A stretch of DNA of 47,827 bases. Origin: Caldilineaceae bacterium (GTDB lineage Bacteria; Chloroflexota; Anaerolineae; Caldilineales; Caldilineaceae). Where the stretch lies: assembly GCA_018003515.1 (NCBI GenBank), contig JAGNDO010000036.1:1-47827 (forward strand), written 5' to 3'. Shown piece by piece: positions 9,722 through 16,482 of the stretch; the stretch's first letter is position 1, and each line of letters opens with the position of its first letter. The notes below the pieces were generated by a model. The model saw only the letters and a program-made list of their open reading frames with translations, made no database searches and was not told where the DNA came from. Position numbers and translations under genes: made by a program.

Positions 9722-12079
9722 ATGTCCGAACTCAGCAGCATGCACTATGAACCGAGGAAGGCTATCGAAACGCTGACCGCCACGGTGACTCTTCTGTTGG
9801 CCCGCTGGTATGACCTGCCGGAGTCGGCCAGGATACAATTGGATGCCCAGCGTTCGGCCCTGGCCGCCCAGTTGACCCAGGCCAGCCAATTCCAGCGTGG
9901 CGGGGTGATCGTCGATTTCCTCAAGGAATTGGAAGCCGCCCCGACTGTGGTCACCCTGGTCTACGATCAACTCAAAGCGGGCAAAAACGCCATGCTCATG
10001 CGGGGCGGACTGCTCATGATCAAGGACGACGAGGTGGCGACCTTGGCCGAGCTGTTGCAAAGTCCGCCCCCGCCGCCCCCGTCCGCCGACGCAGCACCGA
10101 GCGCGCCCAAGGTCACCACCATCACCTTCTTCTCTGTGGTGACCATGCCTGCCCAAATCCAGGCCAACGTGACCAATCCCTTGGTAGTCAGACTTAGCCG
10201 TTCGGCCCCGGACAAAAAACTCACTTTTGGCACCAACCCCGGCATGGCCACCAAGGTCAGCGTCCCCTTTCCCGACTTGGGCCAGCCCGTGGCCGTGGAG
10301 GTGACCCTGCACGCGCCCGGCCTGGGCGAAAAGACCGGCTCCTTTAGTCGCACCATGATGGTCTACAGCCACCGAGACTCGGAACCGGTGATCTTTTTGC
10401 CCGAAGCTGGCGAGCGCATGGGGCCGACCTCCCTGACCCTCACCTTCTCCACCCCCTTGGGCGCGGATGCCACCATGACCGAAGTGGTGCAGCCCGCGGA
10501 GGAGGCCTTTCGGGGTATTGGCAAGGGGCTGGGCGCGCCGACCACTGTGGCCTTTTTCACCGACGTGCGCTTCCCCGCCCAGGTCAAGCCGGAGAGCGTC
10601 ACGCCTCTCTGGGTGCGCCTCACCTTGGAACAGAGCGAAGAGAGCCGGGCCACCAGCAAGATCGGCGTGGGCTTTGACGACCTGGATAAATCGGAACTGA
10701 TCCAGGTGGTGGTGAGCGCCGAGGGCTTTGCGGAGACCACGGGCGTACTCTCCCGCACCATGACCGTCTACAGCTTTGCGGACTCCCAGCCCGTGGTCTT
10801 TTTGTTCAAGGCTGGGGCGACCGTGGGCAACAAGGCTGTGACCGTGGATTTCTATCACAAAGGCCGCCAGATCGGCAGCGCCGAGTTTATGGCCGAGATT
10901 TCGCATACGGCCCAGGCAGAGCCATCCACACACAAAACCAAACTGACAAGAACCCCGGCTTTTGGGGCATTCCCCGCCTCTCCCCCCCTGCCCGCGGATG
11001 TGGAATTGCGCATCATGAAATCCCCGGAGAGCGCCACCTTCCGCTATATTCTGCACTCCTCCATCCCGGCTGTAGATCTGCACCACGCCGACATGGGATC
11101 CATGCCTCTGGCCGTTGCCGATCCCCGCACCTATCTCGCCACTCAATTTGCCGAACTGAGCCAGTGGGCGGCCAGTCCCAACCGCCCGGCCACAGACGCC
11201 GAGCATCAACGGGTGGTGCGAGAACTGGCGACAATGGGCGAAAACCTATTCAAGGACCTTTTCTCGCCCCAACTTAAGGAAGCCTATTGGAAACTGATGG
11301 CCCTGCGGGAGCAAAAGGTGATCAATTCCCTGCTCATTACCAGCGACGAACCCTGGATCCCCTGGGAGATGGTCAAACCCTACGATCAAGCAGCGGAAAA
11401 GCAGGACGATTTTCTGGCTGGGGGATGGCAACTCTCCCGCTGGCTTTCCGGTCCCGGTCTGGGGGATCGGTTGAATGTCACATCCGTGCGCGCCGTCATC
11501 CCGGATGTGGGGTTGCCCTTTACACTCAAAGAGAGTAACTACATCACGAGTTTGGGCCGCCAGGGGGTGAATATCGGTGAGTTTTTGCAGACCAAGCAAG
11601 AGGTCACCGATAGCGCTGGCCAAGGCAAAGTCCAGATTATTCATGTGGCCGCCCACGGCAACTTCAAAAATGACAACCCGGATGAATCCCCCATCACGCT
11701 GCAGCGTGGGGAAGAGCTTTTTCCTCGGGATATGCGGGGCAGTTGGTTGGGGCCTCTGCGCAAGGAACGCCCCATCCTTTTCCTCAACGCCTGTCACAGC
11801 GCCCAAGTCGGCTTCTCCCTCACCGGGCTGGGGGGATGGGCCAACACCGCCGTGCGGGAGATGCGGGTCAGCGCCTTCATCGGCGGCCTCTGGGAGGTCA
11901 ACGACGACCTGGCCTCGGAGATCGCCGTCCAGTTCTACCAAAATCTGCACCGGGAGATGACCCTGGGCGAAGCCTTCCACGCCGCCCGCCTATTCATCCG
12001 GGACAAAAACCCCGGCAACTCCACCTGGCTGGCCTACAGCCTGTATGGGGATCCGAATATGCGGGTCACCTGGGTCTAA
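9722..12079 (+). CDS. CHAT-domain caspase-like protease
   Basis: A 785-residue protein whose C-terminal CHAT domain (from about residue 530) has the clan-CD dyad His645 (HVAAHG) and Cys691 (LNACHSA), with the typical GGLWEVND and YGDPNMRVTW motifs. The N-terminal region of about 110 residues is helical and may be an adaptor. The middle consists of two related beta-rich modules beginning near residues 133 and 274, sharing FF-x-VV/VR-x-PAQ, SRTM-x-VYS and PV-x-FL. CHAT proteases act in bacterial cell-death and defence pathways. GGAGGGGG before the ATG at 9722 fixes the start. Probably co-transcribed with the C11 gene. Confidence 0.92.
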   Translation: MSELSSMHYEPRKAIETLTATVTLLLARWYDLPESARIQLDAQRSALAAQLTQASQFQRGGVIVDFLKELEAAPTVVTLVYDQLKAGKNAMLMRGGLLMIKDDEVATLAELLQSPPPPPPSADAAPSAPKVTTITFFSVVTMPAQIQANVTNPLVVRLSRSAPDKKLTFGTNPGMATKVSVPFPDLGQPVAVEVTLHAPGLGEKTGSFSRTMMVYSHRDSEPVIFLPEAGERMGPTSLTLTFSTPLGADATMTEVVQPAEEAFRGIGKGLGAPTTVAFFTDVRFPAQVKPESVTPLWVRLTLEQSEESRATSKIGVGFDDLDKSELIQVVVSAEGFAETTGVLSRTMTVYSFADSQPVVFLFKAGATVGNKAVTVDFYHKGRQIGSAEFMAEISHTAQAEPSTHKTKLTRTPAFGAFPASPPLPADVELRIMKSPESATFRYILHSSIPAVDLHHADMGSMPLAVADPRTYLATQFAELSQWAASPNRPATDAEHQRVVRELATMGENLFKDLFSPQLKEAYWKLMALREQKVINSLLITSDEPWIPWEMVKPYDQAAEKQDDFLAGGWQLSRWLSGPGLGDRLNVTSVRAVIPDVGLPFTLKESNYITSLGRQGVNIGEFLQTKQEVTDSAGQGKVQIIHVAAHGNFKNDNPDESPITLQRGEELFPRDMRGSWLGPLRKERPILFLNACHSAQVGFSLTGLGGWANTAVREMRVSAFIGGLWEVNDDLASEIAVQFYQNLHREMTLGEAFHAARLFIRDKNPGNSTWLAYSLYGDPNMRVTWV

Positions 12080-12086
12080 TATCGAG

Positions 12087-12171
12087 TATCGAGTATCGTG
12101 TATCGAGTATTGTTGTGTGGTGGACGAAATATTCTCACGACACAACAATACTCGATACACGATACTCGATA
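12087..12171. repeat. TATCGAG heptamer inverted repeat
   Basis: The arms 12087-12117 and 12141-12171 are perfect 31-base reverse complements, each built from 7-bp units (TATCGAG, TATCGTG, TATCGAG, TATTGTT). The loop is 23 bases. It lies between the CHAT and mutS genes and could end transcription of the former. Confidence 0.9.
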
Positions 12172-12196
12172 AATCTCTCAGAAAGACCATCATTCT

Positions 12197-14836
12197 ATGA
12201 CCACCCCAATGCGCCGCCAATATCTGGAAATCAAGGGGCAGTATCCCGACTGTATCCTCTTTTTTCGGTTGGGCGATTTTTACGAGACTTTTGATGAAGA
12301 TGCCAAGATCGTGGCCAAGGTGTGCGATGTGGTGTTGACCAGTCGGCCCGTGGGGGCAAACCAGCGGGTTCCTTTGGCGGGCGTGCCCTACCATAGCGTG
12401 GACGGCTATTTGGCTATGTTGATTCAGGCTGGCTACAAGGTGGCCCTGGCCGAGCAGGTGAGCGAGCCGGGCAACGGTCTGGTGGACCGGGAAGTGCGCC
12501 AGGTGATCACCAAGGGCACCATCACCGAGCCAAATCTGCTGGACGCCAAGCGCAACAACTATCTGGTCGCCGTCACCTTCAACGCCCGGGGGGATCGGGC
12601 CGGTATTGCCTTTTGCGATATCACCACCAGCGAGTTCGCGGCCACGGAGATCGGCGGCGACTCCGCGGCCGAGGTGGAGCGGCGGGTGGGCGAGGAGTTG
12701 GGCCGTCTGGCCCCCAGCGAGCTGATTCTGGCCGACTGGTCCGTGGATCAGACTGGCCTGGGGCCGTTGATCGACAACCTGGACCCCCAAATTTCCTCCG
12801 TCGAGGCGTGGCAAGTGGCCGCGGACACCGCGGACGAGCAACTCAAACGCCACCTCAAAGTCACCAGCTTGGACGGCTTCGGACTGCAAAATCGCCGGGA
12901 GGCCGTGCGGGCCGCGGCGGCGATTTTGGCCTATTTGCGGGAGATGCAGCCGGCGGCCCTGGCCCAGCTTTCCCGCCTTCACGCCTACGAAATCGGCCAG
13001 TTTATGACCCTGGACGAATCCACCCGGCGCAATTTGGAGCTGACCGAGACCATCCGCGGCGGCAAGACCCAGGGCAGCCTGCTTGAGGTGCTGGACGCCA
13101 CCATGACCCCAATGGGCGGGCGGCTGTTGCGCCGTTGGCTGGGTCAGCCCCTGCTGGATGTGGCCGCCATCAACCGGCGATTGGACACGGTCCACGCCTT
13201 CTTCGAGCAGACCCTGCTGCGCAACCAACTGCGGGACAACCTGCGCGGCCTGGGGGATGTGGAGCGCTGGACCAACCGGGTGATCCAAGGCGTGGCCCTG
13301 CCCCGGGATCTGGTGGGCATCCGGGATGTGTTGGAGCGGGTGCCGGATCTGCGGAGCTTGCTGGCCAACCTGCCCGTGGGGCCGTCTGTCCCCAGCCAGG
13401 TGGTGGCGGATCTGCTGGACGCCCTGCCCGAGATCGACCAGATCCGCGGCCTGCTTGTCGCTGCCATCGCCGACGAGCCACCCGCCACCCTCTCCAACAT
13501 CGGCCTGATCCGGGTTGGTTTCAGCCCAGAGTTGGACGAGATCATCCACAAAAGCCGCCACGCCAAGGAATGGGTGGCCAATTTGGAGAAGGTGGAGCGG
13601 GAGCGGCTGGACATCAAAAGCCTGAAGGTGGGCTACAACAAGGTCTTCGGCTACTACATCGAGATCACCCACACCCACGGCGACAAGGTGCCCGACGGCT
13701 ACATCCGCAAGCAGACCCTCACCAATGCCGAGCGCTACATCACCCCGGAGCTGAAGGAATATGAGAGTCTGATTTTGAACGCGGACGAGCGGCGGCTGGA
13801 GATCGAGCAGCAGCTTTTCCGCAATGTCTGCGCCCAGGTGGCGGAGGCCGTGGGCCATCTGCTGCGTCTGGCCGGGGGGCTGGCCCAGTTGGATGTCTAC
13901 GTGGCCCTGGCCGAAATCGCCCTGCGCCGCCGCTACGTGCGGCCCACGGTGGACGAGGGGCCGGCCATCATCATCCACGCCGGTCGTCATCCCGTGGTGG
14001 AGTTGAGCCTGGACGGCGAGCTGTTTGTGCCCAACGACATCAGTCTGCTTCCCGACACGGCCGTGCAGATCCTCACCGGCCCCAACATGGCGGGCAAATC
14101 CACCTATCTGCGCCAGACCGCCCTGATCACCCTGATGGCCCAGATCGGCAGCTTTGTGCCCGCCGAGTCGGCCCAGATCGGCGTGGTGGACCGCATCTTC
14201 ACCCGCATCGGGGCCAGCGATGAGATCCACCGGGGCCAGTCCACCTTTATGGTGGAGATGATCGAGACCGCCAACATCCTCAACCACGCCACCCGGCGCA
14301 GCCTGCTGATCTTGGACGAAATTGGCCGGGGCACCAGCACGTACGACGGCCTGGCCATCGCCTGGGCGGTGATCGAGTATATCCACAATCATCCCTCCCT
14401 GCGGGCCAAGACCCTCTTCGCCACCCACTACCACGAACTCACCGACCTGGCCGAGCGGCTGCCCCACGTGGTCAACTACAACGTGGCCGTGGACGACAGC
14501 GGCGAAGACGTGGTCTTCCTGCGCCGCATCATCCCCGGCAAGGCGGACCGCTCCTATGGCGTGCACGTCGGGCGCATGGCCGGTCTCCCCCTCCCCGTGG
14601 TGTACCGGGCCGAGGAGATCCTGACCGATCTGGAACTGAGCGGGGCCGCCGGGCCCAAGCGCATGTTGGACCGAGAGTTGGCACTGAAGGGCAAACGGGT
14701 AGCCGCGGTCCAAGTGGGCCTCTTCGCCGAACTGCACCCCTCCGTGGAAGCCTTGCGCAGTCTGGATGTCAATGCGCTGACGCCCCTGGAAGCCCTCAAC
14801 CGGCTCTACGAGCTGCAACAGTTGGCGCGCAACTAA
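12197..14836 (+). CDS. mutS: DNA mismatch repair protein MutS
   Basis: A full-length 879-residue MutS that recognises mismatches and small loops and recruits MutL. The N-terminal mismatch-reading Phe-x-Glu motif is present in LGDFYETF. The core and clamp domains follow, then the ATPase with Walker A GPNMAGKST, Walker B LLILDEIGRGTS and the ATHYHEL segment. The first ATG after the upstream repeat is used; its ribosome-binding site is weak (AGAAAGACC). mutL is not in the window. A hairpin terminator follows the stop codon. Confidence 0.98.
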   Translation: MTTPMRRQYLEIKGQYPDCILFFRLGDFYETFDEDAKIVAKVCDVVLTSRPVGANQRVPLAGVPYHSVDGYLAMLIQAGYKVALAEQVSEPGNGLVDREVRQVITKGTITEPNLLDAKRNNYLVAVTFNARGDRAGIAFCDITTSEFAATEIGGDSAAEVERRVGEELGRLAPSELILADWSVDQTGLGPLIDNLDPQISSVEAWQVAADTADEQLKRHLKVTSLDGFGLQNRREAVRAAAAILAYLREMQPAALAQLSRLHAYEIGQFMTLDESTRRNLELTETIRGGKTQGSLLEVLDATMTPMGGRLLRRWLGQPLLDVAAINRRLDTVHAFFEQTLLRNQLRDNLRGLGDVERWTNRVIQGVALPRDLVGIRDVLERVPDLRSLLANLPVGPSVPSQVVADLLDALPEIDQIRGLLVAAIADEPPATLSNIGLIRVGFSPELDEIIHKSRHAKEWVANLEKVERERLDIKSLKVGYNKVFGYYIEITHTHGDKVPDGYIRKQTLTNAERYITPELKEYESLILNADERRLEIEQQLFRNVCAQVAEAVGHLLRLAGGLAQLDVYVALAEIALRRRYVRPTVDEGPAIIIHAGRHPVVELSLDGELFVPNDISLLPDTAVQILTGPNMAGKSTYLRQTALITLMAQIGSFVPAESAQIGVVDRIFTRIGASDEIHRGQSTFMVEMIETANILNHATRRSLLILDEIGRGTSTYDGLAIAWAVIEYIHNHPSLRAKTLFATHYHELTDLAERLPHVVNYNVAVDDSGEDVVFLRRIIPGKADRSYGVHVGRMAGLPLPVVYRAEEILTDLELSGAAGPKRMLDRELALKGKRVAAVQVGLFAELHPSVEALRSLDVNALTPLEALNRLYELQQLARN

Positions 14837-14844
14837 AAGCTGTC

Positions 14845-14884
14845 GGCTCTTTGGGATGTCAACCCCCTGAGATCCCAGAGAGCC
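14845..14884 (+). terminator. Hairpin after mutS
   Basis: GGCTCTTTGGGAT pairs with ATCCCAGAGAGCC (one wobble) around a 14-base loop. No T-tract follows, so it may slow or protect rather than terminate. A related sequence (ACCCCCTGAGATCCCA) recurs near 15015. Confidence 0.55.
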
Positions 14885-14943
14885 AAGCTACCAGATCTGG
14901 CCCACGCTGGATTATTTTGGCTCAACTGGATTTCATGGGGTGA

Positions 14944-15009
14944 ACGTCCCCGGCACTCGCCAAAACGGGTTTGATGTTCGAGACTTCTGGTGGCGAGTGC
15001 CGGGGACGT
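14944..15009. repeat. 19-bp inverted repeat in the mutS-comX spacer
   Basis: The arms 14944-14962 (ACGTCCCCGGCACTCGCCA) and 14991-15009 are perfect reverse complements with a 28-base loop. The spacer between mutS and the small peptide gene is about 375 bp and otherwise holds the flanking CTGAGATCCCA direct repeat and a promoter region. Confidence 0.75.
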
Positions 15010-15050
15010 GGCTCGACCCCCTGAGATCCCAAAGAACCATATTTTCGTAC

Positions 15051-15066
15051 ACTTGTTGCAAGAAGT
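15051..15066. promoter_or_regulatory. Candidate operator upstream of the peptide gene
   Basis: ACTTGTTGCAAGAAGT is a 16-bp dyad with seven of eight pairs matching. It is centred about 47 bp upstream of the -10-like box, where an activator would bind. The regulator is unknown. Confidence 0.35.
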
Positions 15067-15102
15067 AAGCAAAAAGTACTAGTCATTTTCTGCGTAATTT
15101 GG

Positions 15103-15110
15103 TATACAAT
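15103..15110 (+). promoter_or_regulatory. -10 region of the peptide-prenyltransferase-kinase unit
   Basis: TATACAAT resembles a -10 box, but no TTGACA-like hexamer lies 16-18 bp upstream (the sequence there is AGTCATT). Such a promoter would need an activator. The predicted leader is about 95 nt. Confidence 0.4.
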
Positions 15111-15211
15111 AGGCTTGCGTCCTTCTAATGAAGCTTACATCAAAAAGAAATGGGCGTAATCTTTCATAACTCCTCCTCACTCTTTCTGATTCTATAAAAA
15201 GGAGAATTACC

Positions 15212-15388
15212 ATGGAACGCAAGATGACCATTGAAGAGTTCAACAAGTTGATGCAGTCCAAGCAAGAGGATACGGAACTGGTTCAAATGTTGCGCCAGGT
15301 CACCCAGCAGGCAACGCCTGAGCAGATCAAGTTTGAGGGCGTTGACGGCGGCGGGCAGATTGGCGGCTGGGTTGGCTGGGGGTTCTAA
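15212..15388 (+). CDS. 58-residue ComX-like peptide pheromone precursor (candidate)
   Basis: A strong AAGGAG site precedes the ATG by a normal distance. The 58-residue product has a polar, helical N-terminal part (TIEEFNKLMQSKQEDTELVQ) and ends GGGQIGGWVGWGF, with Trp53 and Trp56 close to the C terminus. ComX precursors of Bacillus are about 55 residues long, and a Trp three to four positions from the end is prenylated by the neighbouring ComQ. Here the next gene encodes an isoprenyl-synthase-like protein and the third a multi-pass kinase, so the same roles are inferred. The leader also faintly resembles Nif11-type RiPP leaders, so a prenylated RiPP is the main alternative. The gene order differs from Bacillus (comQ-comX-comP). 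Confidence 0.7.
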   Translation: MERKMTIEEFNKLMQSKQEDTELVQMLRQVTQQATPEQIKFEGVDGGGQIGGWVGWGF

Positions 15389-15449
15389 TCGGCATTAGAT
15401 CTTGATCCTATATTGAGTTTTTGCGCAGAACGCTCATAAGTAGCGCCTT

Positions 15450-15482
15450 CAGAAGGCGTGTGGTTTACCCACACGCCTTCTG
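15450..15482 (+). terminator. Attenuator-like hairpin between peptide and synthase genes
   Basis: CAGAAGGCGTGTGG pairs perfectly over 14 bp with CCACACGCCTTCTG around a 5-base loop and is followed by TTCTATTCT. It lies in the 137-bp gap between the peptide and synthase genes. Partial termination here would yield more peptide mRNA than enzyme and kinase mRNA. Confidence 0.65.
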
Positions 15483-15525
15483 TTCTATTCTGCCGATCCT
15501 TGGTTCCTCACAAGAAAGACATTTG

Positions 15526-16482
15526 ATGCAAACCAAAGACATTCTCACTTTGTTGGAAAACCTGCCTGGGCTGCTGGTTTGGCCAGAAGTTCAGCGGCTA
15601 CTTCCTGACCCTGACGCCCCCTTGCGAGCTGATTGGGTGTTGCCGCTATACTCGATTCGTGCTTTAGGTGGCGACGAATCGAATATGCTGCCTCTGGCGG
15701 CAGCATTAGCTTGTGTACAAATGAGTATTATTCTCGTAGATGATATCCTTGATGATGATCCGCGTGGGCATCACCTAAGTATGGGAAGCGGACGAGCGGC
15801 CAATTTGGCCCTGGCTCTGCAATCAGCGGCCCATCTGGTGATCAAACATGGCAACTTGGTACCTGCGAGAATCCCCGCTATCGGCGACTGTCTTCAGGCA
15901 ATGGCCTTTGCCACGGCGGTGGGACAAGAAATGGATGTGGGGATTATTGCCGACGAAGAGGATTATTGGCAACTTGTCAGGGCCAAAAGCACCCCATTTT
16001 ATGCATCGGCCTTTGAATTAGGGGCCGTTGCGGCTGGGGCTACAGGTCAGCAGCGCACAGCCATCAATGAAGTCGGCATGTTGTTTGGTGAAATAATCCA
16101 ATTGCTTGACGATCTAGATGACGCCTTTGGGGTGCCCGCCAAACCTGACTGGACCCGGCAGAACAATAATCTGGTGATCCTTTTTGCCAAAACAGCCAAT
16201 CATCCAGAACACGAAGAGTTTGTTGAACTACTAAAAGAGATCCATGAGTTCGGCAAATTGGATCGAGCGCAAGAGATTTGTATTCAGGCGGGGAGTGTGA
16301 GTTACTGTATTTATCAAATCGTCAGCCGAATTGGTCAAGTTAAAGAGAGTCTGAAGCAATCAGGAGTTTTGACCTCTGATCCGATTCTCGATGTTTTCCG
16401 ACAGCAGCTTCTGCCTCTTAAATATTTGCTTCACCGAATCGGCGTGGAAATCCCCTCAGAAGTGATGGATATTCTGAACTAA
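15526..16482 (+). CDS. Isoprenyl diphosphate synthase-like protein (ComQ-like)
   Basis: A 318-residue protein of the trans-isoprenyl diphosphate synthase fold. Both aspartate-rich metal motifs are present, DDILD at 72-76 and DDLDD at 195-199, together with GQEMDV near 133 and AKSTPFYASAFELGA near 153-167. ComQ uses the same motifs to bind geranyl or farnesyl diphosphate and attach it to a ComX tryptophan. Alone it could be read as a farnesyl/geranylgeranyl diphosphate synthase, but its place between a Trp-tailed peptide and a sensor kinase favours a modifying role. The ATG at 15526 is preferred; the upstream frame would run through the hairpin. The stop overlaps the kinase start by one base (TAATG). 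Confidence 0.75.
   Translation: MQTKDILTLLENLPGLLVWPEVQRLLPDPDAPLRADWVLPLYSIRALGGDESNMLPLAAALACVQMSIILVDDILDDDPRGHHLSMGSGRAANLALALQSAAHLVIKHGNLVPARIPAIGDCLQAMAFATAVGQEMDVGIIADEEDYWQLVRAKSTPFYASAFELGAVAAGATGQQRTAINEVGMLFGEIIQLLDDLDDAFGVPAKPDWTRQNNNLVILFAKTANHPEHEEFVELLKEIHEFGKLDRAQEICIQAGSVSYCIYQIVSRIGQVKESLKQSGVLTSDPILDVFRQQLLPLKYLLHRIGVEIPSEVMDILN

Noticed and set aside
11990..14818. 942-residue minus-strand frame opposite mutS
   Set aside because: It mirrors mutS; the Gly/His/Gln-rich composition is typical of antisense frames in GC-rich DNA.
15212..15388. Peptide as a Nif11/NHLP-type RiPP precursor
   Set aside because: The leader shows only faint similarity, and no cyclase, LanM or radical-SAM gene is adjacent; kept only as an alternative to ComX.
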